A stretch of DNA of 37,807 bases from Sorangium cellulosum (lineage in GTDB: Bacteria; Myxococcota_A; Polyangia; Polyangiales; Polyangiaceae): positions 1-37,807 of the forward strand of contig NZ_JEMA01000363.1 in assembly GCF_001589285.1 (NCBI RefSeq), written 5' to 3'. The notes under the pieces were generated by a model. The model did not search any database, was not told where the DNA came from, and saw only the letters and a program-made list of their open reading frames with translations. Below are positions 1 through 8,209 of the stretch, in pieces; positions within the stretch are counted from its first letter, which is position 1; each line of letters begins with the position of its first letter. A program made the position numbers and the translations under genes.

Positions 1-345
1 GATCGCGGGAGCCGCGCCTGCAGCCTCGACGGCGGCCATGGAAGGCGCGACCGCCGCTGGCGCGATGGCCGCCGGCGCGACCGCCGTGGGCGTGACCGCG
101 GCCTGGGCGGCTTGCTCCGGCCCCGGGGCGCTCGCGCTGCGCGGGCCCTGCGTCGGCGCGATCGGCCCGGCTCGTCCGCGCTGCCCGGAGAGCTCGGCCA
201 CGCGGCGCTCGAGGGCGTGGATCTGCAGCAGCAGATCCTCATTGCGCCGGTTGGCCCGGACGGCGAACACGAACGCCACGAGGGGGGCGATCAGGAGATA
301 AGCGACGAGCCCGAGCCCGAAAAAAACCAGGATCTCTGCCCCCAT
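1..345 (-). CDS. N-terminus of membrane/coiled-coil protein, possibly DUF2339-like (partial)
   Basis: The frame reads 115 codons from an ATG at 343-345 to the window edge, so the C-terminal part is missing. Residues about 4-30 form one hydrophobic segment (ILVFFGLGLVAYLLIAPLV), followed by a basic stretch and a short heptad-like helix (EDLLLQIHALERRVAELSG). A long Ala/Pro-rich linker then runs to the edge. A transmembrane segment, short coiled coil and Pro/Ala linker are the start seen in many DUF2339 multi-pass membrane proteins, but no diagnostic DUF2339 part is in view. Codon third positions are almost all G or C, which supports coding. It could equally be another membrane-anchored protein. 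It is divergent from the small gene at 641. Confidence 0.55.
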   Translation of the reverse strand, partial: MGAEILVFFGLGLVAYLLIAPLVAFVFAVRANRRNEDLLLQIHALERRVAELSGQRGRAGPIAPTQGPRSASAPGPEQAAQAAVTPTAVAPAAIAPAAVAPSMAAVEAAGAAPAI

Positions 346-547
346 GAGGACTTCGTAGCATGGGGGCTGCGCCGACGGCGCCGCCCGTCCGCGCGATGAC
401 GCCAGTGCTGTTCATGCTGCTCTTGCCGACAGCCCAGCGGAGCAGCGAGGACCTTTCGGCGCGCGCTGGGACTGGAGTAAGGTGCATCCTCATGAGGAAC
501 ACACGCCTGCCTGATCGCCCGGCGCCAGGCGCCTGCTATCTTCCCCG

Positions 548-599
548 TGTTCCCGGACGGCGGCGTTGCTCGGGGGGGGAGCGCGGCCATTCGGGAACA
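548..599. promoter_or_regulatory. 8-bp inverted repeat in the 346-640 intergenic region
   Basis: The 295-bp gap between two divergent genes holds an exact inverted repeat, TGTTCCCG at 548-555 and CGGGAACA at 592-599, separated by 36 bases. It sits about 40 bp upstream of the small gene at 641 and could be a paired operator or an RNA stem. The rest of the gap shows no recognisable gene. The repeat could be chance; there is no independent support. Confidence 0.25.
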
Positions 600-640
600 G
601 TTCTTTTGTCCTCGCGACCTGCTGATCAGGAGACCCTGCG

Positions 641-907
641 ATGCTGAAGCACCCCACCGTCTCCGCATGGCAGCGCGATCACGAGGAAGGCGGTTATCAG
701 GCCGAGATGCGCGGCTGGACCTTGCGGGTCCGATGGATCCCCGAGCGTCCCGGCGAGCAACGCGGTTTCGTGTGGGAGGCCGTCGATCCGTCGGGAAAGA
801 AGATCACCGCGCGCGAGATCCACGAGGAGATCGAGGTGGCCATGGCGCACGCCGAGGAGTGCGTGGCCCCCGATCCCGAGAAGCACGAGTCGAAGACCAT
901 CGACTGA
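641..907 (+). CDS. Small conserved-looking hypothetical protein (88 aa)
   Basis: No family is recognised. The protein is soluble with no signal peptide or membrane segment, and has a central Trp/Arg-rich beta-like stretch (TLRVRWIPE, RGFVWEAVD) followed by an acidic helix (REIHEEIEVAMAHAEECV). The start is well defined: an AGGAG ribosome-binding site lies about 8 bases before the ATG. Third codon positions are strongly G/C, as in its neighbours. It ends 34 bp before the stop of the convergent methyltransferase gene and appears to be a single-gene unit. The compact fold with one helix after a sheet could be a binding or regulatory module, but nothing in the sequence identifies a role. Confidence 0.7.
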   Translation: MLKHPTVSAWQRDHEEGGYQAEMRGWTLRVRWIPERPGEQRGFVWEAVDPSGKKITAREIHEEIEVAMAHAEECVAPDPEKHESKTID

Positions 908-941
908 GGGGCGCTCTGCGACCGAGCGGCGCGCGCCGGGC

Positions 942-1829
942 TCAGCCCGCCCTGTCCGCCAGCGCGGCCTTCCGGCCTCGCTTGCCCCCGTAATTCCGGA
1001 TCACGATCTCTCCCACGCGGCCGCGGGCGTCGCTCTTCGCGTTGATGCTCCGGAGCGCCGCGACCCGGTCGATCTTGAACCGCTTGTAGAGCGGCGGGAT
1101 CTCCGGAACATCGGAGTTCGAGAGCATCACCTTGACGCCTCGCTCGTCGAGCGCCGCGAACAGGGCCGCGAGGCGCTCCTGGTCGCGGAAGCTGAAGCCG
1201 CCCGCGCTGTAGGACGTGAAGTTCGCCGTCGACGAGACGGGCGAGTACGGCGGGTCCAGGTAGACGAAGTCGCCCTCCTCGGCGTGGTCGAGCACGCGCT
1301 CGAAGTCGCGGACCTCGAGCTCGACGGCCTGGAGCGCCGCCGAGCAGGCCCGGAGCTGGGGCGGGTTGCAGATCGACGGGTTCACGTAGCGACCGAAAGG
1401 CACGTTGAAGCGGCCGGCGCTGTTGACCCGGTACAGCCCGTTGAAGCCCGTCCGGTTCAGGAAGATGGTCCGCGCGGCGCGCTCTGGCAGCGAGAGCGTC
1501 GTCGGGTCGAGATCGCGAACCCTGTAATAGTGCGCCTGGTCGTAGGCATGGCTGCCCAGCGCGGCGATGACGTCCTCGACCCGATCGCGCACCGCGCGGT
1601 AGCAGTCGATGAGCTCGGCGTTGACGTCCGTCAGGGCGGCGCGCTTCGGCTGCAGGCAGAAGAACAGCGCTGCTCCCCCAACGAACGGCTCGAAGTAGCG
1701 CCCGTAGGACGCGGGCAGCAGCGGCTGGAACTGCCGGAGGAGCTGGCCCTTGCCGCCGGCCCACTTGAGGAACGGGCGTGGCAGCGGGGGCGCGGCGCTG
1801 TCGGGTTCGGTGACAAGTGCGGTGGTCAT
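942..1829 (-). CDS. dam: Dam-family DNA adenine-N6 methyltransferase, orphan
   Basis: The protein transfers a methyl group from S-adenosylmethionine to adenine N6 in DNA. At 295 aa it has the normal length for the alpha-class Dam/DpnIIA family, with motifs in the expected order. Motif X is FLKWAGGKGQLL at residues 20-31, motif I is FEPFVGG at 46-52, the NRTGFNGLYRVN segment is at 125-136, and the catalytic motif IV DPPY is at 192-195. The family usually methylates GATC or a related site; specificity cannot be read here. No restriction endonuclease gene lies on either side, so it looks like an orphan regulatory or protective methylase rather than half of a restriction system. No clear Shine-Dalgarno precedes the ATG. 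It is convergent with the gene ending at 907. Confidence 0.93.
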   Translation of the reverse strand: MTTALVTEPDSAAPPLPRPFLKWAGGKGQLLRQFQPLLPASYGRYFEPFVGGAALFFCLQPKRAALTDVNAELIDCYRAVRDRVEDVIAALGSHAYDQAHYYRVRDLDPTTLSLPERAARTIFLNRTGFNGLYRVNSAGRFNVPFGRYVNPSICNPPQLRACSAALQAVELEVRDFERVLDHAEEGDFVYLDPPYSPVSSTANFTSYSAGGFSFRDQERLAALFAALDERGVKVMLSNSDVPEIPPLYKRFKIDRVAALRSINAKSDARGRVGEIVIRNYGGKRGRKAALADRAG

Positions 1830-2372
1830 CGCGCAATACTGGACGCCAACCTACCAGGGCGCGCGATCGTCCTCAACCACCGCGGCTCACAGCGAGCGAG
1901 CTCACCGTCCAGAGCGCCTCGCCGGTCCGCCCCCGCGCGCGGGGGGCACGCGCGCCATGCGCCGCGCCACGCGTCGCCCCGGGCTAGGACGCTCTATGTC
2001 CACATCCCGGCCCCGGCGGGCGGCGAGGTGCCCTGTCGTCGAGGGCCGTATTGGTTTATTTTATGCAACAATTACGGATACTTGCAAGTAAACGTGAGCG
2101 CGAATGACCCCGTCTGTCCACCGCCCGGATCATGGCATGTCGTCGCTTGCGCGGCAGCGCAGCAGGGATAAGTTGAAGTCTCGTCACGCGGGCCGAGCAG
2201 CCGCTGGTTGAGCGGAGCTCTCCCGCATCCACGCACCGCCGCCTCGGGCCGTCTCGCCGGCGGCCCTGGGCGGCGCGGCAGGGGCTCGCCCGGGCGCAGC
2301 GCGCGGGCGCCCCGCGCCGGGTGGCGGCTTTTGTCGAAGCCGCCGTTCCCTCTCGACAGGAGGAATGCCGCC
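1830..2372. other. 543-bp intergenic region with an AT-rich island
   Basis: No coding pattern is seen. Most of the stretch is GC-rich like the genome, but about 2050-2095 is strikingly AT-rich, and this is the likely promoter zone of the acetyltransferase gene at 2373. The palindrome at 2079-2090 lies in this island. Confidence 0.6.
2079..2090. promoter_or_regulatory. Perfect 12-bp palindrome (TACTTGCAAGTA), candidate operator
   Basis: TACTTGCAAGTA equals its own reverse complement and lies in the only AT-rich island of the intergenic region, about 280 bp upstream of the acetyltransferase start. The TACTT...AAGTA arms resemble operators of HxlR/MarR-type winged-helix repressors. That link is an inference from the motif only; no such regulator gene is present in the window. 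Confidence 0.35.
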
Positions 2373-3341
2373 ATGATGCTTGCCTTCGACCTCGATCGCG
2401 ACGACGCCCCGCAGCAGCGCCGCCCCGCTCCGGCGGACGGACCTGGCTGCTTCGGCGAGGCTGCGGATTACCGGGTTCAGCGGATCCTCTACGCCGCGCG
2501 CGGCTGGATCGCGGAGCAGGACAGCATGACCACCGACGGTCGCTCGCTCCTGCTGCTGCACGCCCAGAGGACGCCTCCGGACCGGCGCGAGGCGCTGGTG
2601 CGCTGCTTCGAGCGCGTGCTCCTGCACGCCCCCCGGCCGGACCTCCCGGCGCTCGCCGCGTCGCTGCGCCAGGCGGGGCTCTCCGTCGATGACGGGCTCT
2701 CCGTGATGGGCGCCCCGGCCGGCGAGGTGTGGGCCGCCGTGCAGGGCCTCGGCCGGTTCCGCTCGTTCCCGGCGGGCCTCCACCTGTCCAGGGTGTCGCC
2801 GGACGACGACGACGACGCGATCCGCGCGATCCAGGAGCTCCAGGCCGAGAGCGGCCACGCGCCGCTCCCGGGGTGGGCCCTGCGCGGCGGCGGGGGGCGC
2901 TCCTTGACCCTCGCGCTGCGCGACGGCCGCGGCGCGCTTGTCGGCTGCACGACCCTGTGGGTCCTGACGCGGCCCGAGCCTGCCGAGGGCGGGCGCGAGG
3001 CGCTCTCGCAGCTCGGGCTGCTGGGCGCCCCGCCGCTCTGGATCCCCGACGTGGGCGAGGCGCCTTCCTGGACCGGCATGCCGATCTGCACCTGCCTGCG
3101 CGACGAGTACCGCGGCCGCGGGCTCGGGGCGCCGCTCCAGGCCGCGGCGCTCCGGGAGGGGCACGAGCGCTTCGGGATCCGGTGGTTCTACGCGCTCGTC
3201 AGGGCCGGCGACGAGATCGCGAAGCGCATGAACGCGCGCTGCGGCCTCGCCCCGCACAGGGCCGAGGGGTTCCTCCTCGCCTCGGCGGGCCCGTCGGACC
3301 GGCCCCGGCGCCCGGCCGAGGCGCGCCGCGGGTCAGGCTGA
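2373..3341 (+). CDS. GNAT-like N-acetyltransferase with an N-terminal extension (322 aa)
   Basis: The C-terminal half has the acetyl-CoA-binding pattern of GNAT enzymes. A strand that ends in ICTCLRDEY is followed by RGRGLG and a helix (APLQAAALREGHERFG), then a strand and the FYALVRAGDEIAKRMNARCG segment of motif B. The substrate is unknown. Residues 1 to about 130 are an extra alpha-helical region with no recognised fold, so the protein is nearly twice a minimal GNAT. The start at 2373 is chosen because AGGAGG lies 9 bases before it; a frame further upstream stays open but has an unlikely Arg/Gly/Pro composition. The last 9 bases overlap the 3' end of the convergent gene at 3333. Confidence 0.75.
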   Translation: MMLAFDLDRDDAPQQRRPAPADGPGCFGEAADYRVQRILYAARGWIAEQDSMTTDGRSLLLLHAQRTPPDRREALVRCFERVLLHAPRPDLPALAASLRQAGLSVDDGLSVMGAPAGEVWAAVQGLGRFRSFPAGLHLSRVSPDDDDDAIRAIQELQAESGHAPLPGWALRGGGGRSLTLALRDGRGALVGCTTLWVLTRPEPAEGGREALSQLGLLGAPPLWIPDVGEAPSWTGMPICTCLRDEYRGRGLGAPLQAAALREGHERFGIRWFYALVRAGDEIAKRMNARCGLAPHRAEGFLLASAGPSDRPRRPAEARRGSG

Positions 3342-3725
3342 CAGCACGGGCGCGAGGATCCTGCCGAGCTCCGCGGCGATCTTCTTCTGCTGCGGCACGC
3401 GCGCGCCGATCGAGGCGAGGTAGAGCGTCCGGTCGCACACAGTGAGCCGCGTCGCGTAGAAGTCGTCCCCGCCGGCCACGGCGTCGACGAACTCGTCGAG
3501 CTCGGCGTACCCGGCGATCTTGTCGGCGCAGCCGGCGCCCAGCGCGGCGAGCAGCGCGAGCTCGTCGTCGCTCCCCGCGCCGCCAGCGCCGCGCGCCCCG
3601 GCGAGGAGCAGGCCCTCCTCGCCGGCGAGGGCCACGGCGCGCGCGCCGCTCCCCTGCATCGCCCTCACCAGGCAGCGCTCCACGGCATCTTGAGGGACAT
3701 CGCTCGGCGTCATCTGTTGCTTCAT
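3333..3725 (-). CDS. Small protein, possibly Roadblock/LC7-like (130 aa)
   Basis: The protein has an N-terminal helix (PQDAVERCLVRAMQ), a strand-turn-strand (ARAVALAGEEGLLLAG), a second helix (DDELALLAALGAGCADKIAGYA), further strands (DDFYATRLTVCDRTLYLASIG) and a last helix. This helix/sheet order and length match Roadblock/LC7 proteins, which partner small Ras-like GTPases such as MglA in myxobacteria, but the similarity is loose and no GTPase gene is nearby. The start at 3725 follows a GGAGG site; the frame stays open upstream without a good start codon. Its 3' end overlaps the acetyltransferase gene by 9 bp, an unusual convergent overlap. Confidence 0.55.
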   Translation of the reverse strand: MKQQMTPSDVPQDAVERCLVRAMQGSGARAVALAGEEGLLLAGARGAGGAGSDDELALLAALGAGCADKIAGYAELDEFVDAVAGGDDFYATRLTVCDRTLYLASIGARVPQQKKIAAELGRILAPVLSA

Positions 3726-4060
3726 CGGGGTGCCTCCGGCCGCGACTCTGCGCCGACCGCCGCGGATGCCCAAGAAATCGGCGGCCGATCGCGGAGCGAC
3801 GCCGAGGCGCCGCGCGCCGGAGATCCCGTCGCGGGCGGCCGATCTGCGCAGCTGGCCGATCGACGACGGCGCCGGCGTCTCGCCCGCGAGGCGCGGCGGA
3901 TGCTGTCGAGCGCGCGCCCGTCGTGGTAGCCGTCGCGCGCCACCTCGACGAAGCCGTACTTCATCGGGGCATGTCGCCCACCACCGACCGGGCGAACGCG
4001 AGCTTGTCGTACGGCTCGTCGCTGACGGGGCAGCCAGCGTCTCTACCGGCGCGAAGGGGC
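3726..4060 (-). pseudogene. Probable frame-broken coding remnant between the tRNAs and the Roadblock-like gene
   Basis: Three consecutive minus-strand pieces in different frames each have nearly all G/C third positions, as true genes here do. The first ends DKLAFARSVVGDMPR at a stop at 3961-3963. The second starts at 3964 in an ATGA overlap (MKYGFVEVARDGYHDGRALD) and keeps good coding bias only to about 3885. The third continues in the frame of the gene at 3725 (IGQLRRSAARDGISG...). The pattern suggests one gene, or two coupled genes, broken by frameshifts or by sequencing errors. No family is recognised. Confidence 0.3.
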
Positions 4061-4161
4061 GACCCGGTGAGCTGCTGTGCCGAAGAGGCCAGCCTGGAGG
4101 CGTCGTCCGGAACGTTCGAACGACGACAGCGCGAGGGCTGACAGGGAAAGAAAAGCCAGAG

Positions 4162-4236
4162 TGGCGATCCCAGCGGGAATCGAACCCGCGTTACCGGCGT
4201 GAGAGGCCGATGTCCTAACCGCTAGACGATGGGACC
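4162..4236 (-). tRNA. tRNA-Glu (CTC anticodon), CCA encoded
   Basis: The 75-nt minus-strand sequence folds as a cloverleaf. The acceptor arm pairs GGTCCCA with TGGGATC, the D arm contains AGCGGTTAGGA, the anticodon loop is CTCTCAC with CTC at 34-36, and the T arm contains GGTTCGATTCC. The discriminator G is followed by genomic CCA. It decodes GAG, the dominant Glu codon of this GC-rich genome. Just downstream a 4-bp stem (GCCA/TGGC) followed by TTTTCTTT may end the transcript; that terminator is weak. It is transcribed after tRNA-Gln, 39 bp away. Confidence 0.95.
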
Positions 4237-4275
4237 TTGTTCTGTCGAGAAGGCCTACAGCAGAGCTGATCGGCC

Positions 4276-4349
4276 TGGCTGGGGGACAAGGATTCGAACC
4301 TTGATAGCAAGAGCCAGAATCTTGCGTCCTGCCGTTAGACGATCCCCCA
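4276..4349 (-). tRNA. tRNA-Gln (CTG anticodon), CCA encoded
   Basis: The 74-nt minus-strand cloverleaf has acceptor arms TGGGGGA and TCCCCCA, an anticodon loop TTCTGGC with CTG at 34-36, and a T loop with GGTTCGAATCC. It has discriminator G and genomic CCA. It decodes CAG. The weak first pair beginning with T is typical of bacterial tRNA-Gln. It is the first gene of a two-tRNA transcript driven by the promoter at 4387-4414. Confidence 0.95.
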
Positions 4350-4386
4350 AGGGGTGAGCGCTCTGCATCAGCGCCACGGGCCGCGG

Positions 4387-4414
4387 AATCTACTCGGGCT
4401 GCCCGGTATGTCAA
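4387..4414 (-). promoter_or_regulatory. Sigma-70-type promoter of the tRNA-Gln/tRNA-Glu transcript
   Basis: On the minus strand a perfect -35 TTGACA (4409-4414) is followed after 16 bases by TAGATT (4387-4392), 37 bp before the 5' end of tRNA-Gln. The spacer contains CGGGC-A-GCCCG. This is the best consensus promoter in the window, as expected for a stable-RNA gene. The rest of the gap between it and the groES promoter (4415-4682) shows nothing recognisable. Confidence 0.75.
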
Positions 4415-4682
4415 GCGATGAAAATCGGAGCCGGCGACGAAAGTTCCTCGGGCCGGAAATCGGCTGCATTTCGCGCCTGTTCGTCGAACGCCACCCCGCT
4501 GGATTCCACCCGGGCGCGCGCCGGCCCGCCTCGGCGCCGGGTCCGTCCATCCCCGAGATACCCCGCCTGGCCGCCGCCCGCGCCACCCCGTGGCGCCTTG
4601 CTTCCCGCTTTCTACAGAAATTTTCCTTTCCCCGTCCGGGCGCTGCGTCGGCCGAAAAGTCGCGGCTGTCTGCCGTGCGCCC

Positions 4683-4710
4683 TTGACGCGCCGGGAGCCT
4701 GATTTACTTT
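4683..4710 (+). promoter_or_regulatory. Promoter of groES-groEL
   Basis: TTGACG at 4683-4688 and TACTTT at 4705-4710 are separated by 16 bases. The predicted transcription start falls at about 4717, immediately before the CIRCE-like element, which is the arrangement HrcA control requires. It leaves a leader of about 150 nt before groES. It resembles a sigma-70 promoter; a heat-shock sigma promoter cannot be excluded. Confidence 0.55.
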
Positions 4711-4720
4711 CGGCGCGGTT

Positions 4721-4747
4721 TTAGCCACCGGCCTGGGAGAGTGCCAA
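4721..4747 (+). promoter_or_regulatory. Degenerate CIRCE element (HrcA operator) upstream of groES
   Basis: TTAGCCACC (4721-4729), exactly 9 spacer bases, and GAGTGCCAA (4739-4747) match the CIRCE layout TTAGCACTC-N9-GAGTGCTAA. The right arm has 8 of 9 consensus bases; the left arm is weaker (TTAGC plus a final C). Its position at the expected transcription start of groESL fits HrcA repression. The arms no longer pair perfectly, so HrcA control may be weakened or lost. Confidence 0.6.
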
Positions 4748-4867
4748 GCAACTGTGATCCCGGGTACTTAGCTCTCGTCGTGTGGGCGCAATGCCCCGGC
4801 GGTGGGGGCGAGCGGGACCTCCGGCGAGGCCGATGGTCAGTCAACCAGCCGAGGACGAGGAGCCATC

Positions 4868-5173
4868 ATGAGAATCAGGCCGCTGCAAGATCGGATTGTC
4901 GTCAAGCGTGTCGAGAGCGAGACGAAGACCAAGGGGGGCATCATCATCCCCGACGCCGCGAAGGAGAAGCCGATCGAGGGGCGCGTCGTCGCCGTGGGCA
5001 ACGGCAAGGTCCTGAAGGACGGCAAGGTTCGCCCGCTCGAGGTGAAGGTCGGCGACAAGGTGCTGTTCGGCAAGTACAGCGGCACCGAGGTGAAGCTCGA
5101 CGGTGAGGAGCACGTGCTCCTCCGCGAGGACGACGTGCTCGCCGTCACCGAGTCCGCCTCCGCCGCGACGTGA
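4868..5173 (+). CDS. groES: GroES co-chaperonin (Cpn10)
   Basis: The protein forms the heptameric lid on the GroEL ring and gates ATP-driven folding in the cytoplasm. At 101 aa it has normal length. It begins [14 protein letters not shown]; the mobile loop is [17 protein letters not shown], with the IIIP part that contacts GroEL, and the C-terminal part carries [14 protein letters not shown] and EDDVLAV. The start follows a GAGGAG site; an in-frame ATG 66 bases upstream lacks one and would add a non-homologous tail. groEL follows after 66 bp in the same transcript. The promoter and CIRCE-like site at 4683-4747 suggest heat-shock control. Confidence 0.98.
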   Translation: MRIRPLQDRIVVKRVESETKTKGGIIIPDAAKEKPIEGRVVAVGNGKVLKDGKVRPLEVKVGDKVLFGKYSGTEVKLDGEEHVLLREDDVLAVTESASAAT

Positions 5174-5236
5174 TCCGGATCCAGGCAACCGAACCCAAGC
5201 GTTGCAGATGCGGCCGCGCGGCCGCGAGGGGATTGA

Positions 5237-6937
<1,701 letters not shown>

Positions 6938-6964
6938 GCGCCTGTCCGCGCCGCGCTCGGTCCG

Positions 6965-6986
6965 GCGCCGGCCTCCACGCCGGCGC
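6965..6986 (+). other. Hairpin downstream of groEL
   Basis: GCGCCGGC and GCCGGCGC flank a 6-base loop, making a perfect 8-bp stem 28 bp after the groEL stop. It may stabilise the 3' end of the mRNA ahead of the main terminator. Confidence 0.4.
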
Positions 6987-7021
6987 TGGCCGCTGAGCGC
7001 GCCGCTCCCGATGCAGCGGGC

Positions 7022-7062
7022 CGAGGGGTCCTCCAAACCATGCTGGCTTGGAGGGCCCCTCG
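7022..7062 (+). terminator. Strong intrinsic terminator of groESL
   Basis: CGAGGGG-T-CCTCCAA pairs with TTGGAGG-G-CCCCTCG, a 15-bp stem with one G-U pair and an 11-base loop, followed by CGCTTTGT. The T tract is short, as is common at high GC. It separates groEL from the promoter at 7097. Confidence 0.8.
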
Positions 7063-7096
7063 CGCTTTGTGAGGCCGAGCGCTCTTGCCTGGGTTT

Positions 7097-7126
7097 TTGA
7101 CCCGCGGTCGCGCAGGGCGCTAGACT
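7097..7126 (+). promoter_or_regulatory. Promoter placing transcription start at the ATG of the gene at 7135
   Basis: TTGACC (7097-7102) and TAGACT (7121-7126) are separated by 18 bases. The start codon begins only 8 bases after the -10 hexamer, so the transcript should start within about 2 bases of the ATG. This predicts a leaderless or nearly leaderless mRNA, in line with the absence of a Shine-Dalgarno site. Confidence 0.6.
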
Positions 7127-7134
7127 CTCGGGCA

Positions 7135-7305
7135 ATGTCGGAATCGTCGTTCGCCCGCCGTGGCCGCGAGTACGTGCCGGGCGACGTGCCCTTTCACGGG
7201 GGCGGTTCCCACGCCGGGGCGGCGATCATGGTGACCGACATGCGGCGATCCAGGGTTTTCATCGAGCTCCTGAAGATGCCGCTGAAGCTCGGCGGAGAGA
7301 GCTGA
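7135..7305 (+). CDS. Small hypothetical protein (56 aa), near-leaderless
   Basis: No family is recognised. The N-terminal half is polar and Gly/His-containing (YVPGDVPFHGGGSHAG); the C-terminal half could form a strand and an amphipathic helix (RVFIELLKMPLKLGG). The ATG lies 8 bases after a good -10 hexamer and has no ribosome-binding site. The stop at 7303-7305 is 4 bases before the GTG of the phosphodiesterase-like gene, and a GGAGAG within its last codons serves that gene. The two therefore form one operon, and this gene may be a coupled leader or partner of the hydrolase. Third positions are G/C-rich but less extreme than in long genes. Confidence 0.55.
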   Translation: MSESSFARRGREYVPGDVPFHGGGSHAGAAIMVTDMRRSRVFIELLKMPLKLGGES

Positions 7306-7309
7306 GCCG

Positions 7310-8077
7310 GTGGAGCTGCGCGTCATCGGCTGCCACGGCGGCGAGACCCCCAGGCATCGCACGTGCGCGTTCGTCGTGGACGACGTCCTCGCGATCGACG
7401 CGGGCTCGCTGACGAGCGGGCTCGAGATCAAGGAGCAGGCGCGGATCGAGGCGTGCCTCGTGAGCCACGCGCACCTCGATCACATCCGCGACCTGGCCAC
7501 CATCGCGGACAACCGCTGCCAGCTCGGGTGCCCGCCGCTCGTGATCGCGGGCACGCGCGAGACGCTGCGGACGCTGAAGAAGCACTTCTTCAACAACGTG
7601 CTGTGGCCCGATTTCGCGGTGATCCCGACGCCCGCGCAGCCGACCATCCAGTACCTCGAGCTGAAGCCGGAGCGCCCCACGATGGTGGCCGGGCGGCTCG
7701 TGCGCGCGGTCCAGGTGACGCACACGATCGACGCCTCGGCGTTCGTGATCGAGGGGAGCGGCGGCGCCATCGCGTACAGCGGCGACACCGGGCCGACCGA
7801 CCGGCTGTGGGAGGTGCTGAACCAGCAGCAGGACCTCCGCGCGCTGCTCATGGAGGTCAGCTTCCCCGACAGGGAGCAGCGGCTCGCCACGGTGAGCGGC
7901 CACCACACGCCGCAGACGCTCGCCGTCGAGCTCCAGAAGTACCGCGCGCCAAGGGACCTGCCGACGATGCTCTACCACATCAAGCCGGTCTTCCAGGCCG
8001 AGGTGGAGCGGGAGTGCGCCGCGCTGAAGGGGCTGAACCTGGAGGTCCTCCAGCTCATGGACCACTTCGTCCTGTAA
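7310..8077 (+). CDS. Class-II cyclic-nucleotide phosphodiesterase-like metallo-beta-lactamase-fold hydrolase
   Basis: At 255 aa the protein has a metallo-beta-lactamase fold. The metal motif is HAHLDH at residues 53-58, with SGDTGP further on for the bridging Asp and later His residues in GHHTPQT and YHIKP. The His-x-His-x-Asp-His pattern with the SHAHLDHIRDLATI context is that of class-II cAMP phosphodiesterases (PDEase_II), which open 3',5'-cyclic nucleotides to 5'-nucleotides. There is no signal peptide, so it should act in the cytoplasm. The GTG start has a GGAGAG site inside the preceding gene. It could instead hydrolyse another phosphodiester such as a tRNA 3' trailer or cyclic dinucleotide. 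Confidence 0.8.
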   Translation: MELRVIGCHGGETPRHRTCAFVVDDVLAIDAGSLTSGLEIKEQARIEACLVSHAHLDHIRDLATIADNRCQLGCPPLVIAGTRETLRTLKKHFFNNVLWPDFAVIPTPAQPTIQYLELKPERPTMVAGRLVRAVQVTHTIDASAFVIEGSGGAIAYSGDTGPTDRLWEVLNQQQDLRALLMEVSFPDREQRLATVSGHHTPQTLAVELQKYRAPRDLPTMLYHIKPVFQAEVERECAALKGLNLEVLQLMDHFVL

Positions 8078-8170
8078 GCGGCGGGTCGGCGGGTTGCCGG
8101 GCTGCCCGGCCCGAGGAGACCCTGTTCGTCGCGCGGCGGGGGGACGCCGCCGGACTCGCCTGAGCCCTCG

Positions 8171-8193
8171 CTCCTCCGGCGCTGCCGGAGGAG
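8171..8193. terminator. Perfect 10-bp hairpin between convergent genes
   Basis: CTCCTCCGGC and GCCGGAGGAG flank a 3-base loop. It lies between the phosphodiesterase-like gene and the convergent phosphatase gene and could end transcription from both sides. There is no T tract on either strand. Confidence 0.5.
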
Positions 8194-8209
8194 GCCCGGC
8201 GACGCGCCG

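Noticed and set aside
4162..4349. tRNA-linked attachment site with an integrated element
   Set aside because: No second copy of a tRNA 3' end and no integrase gene were found in the window.
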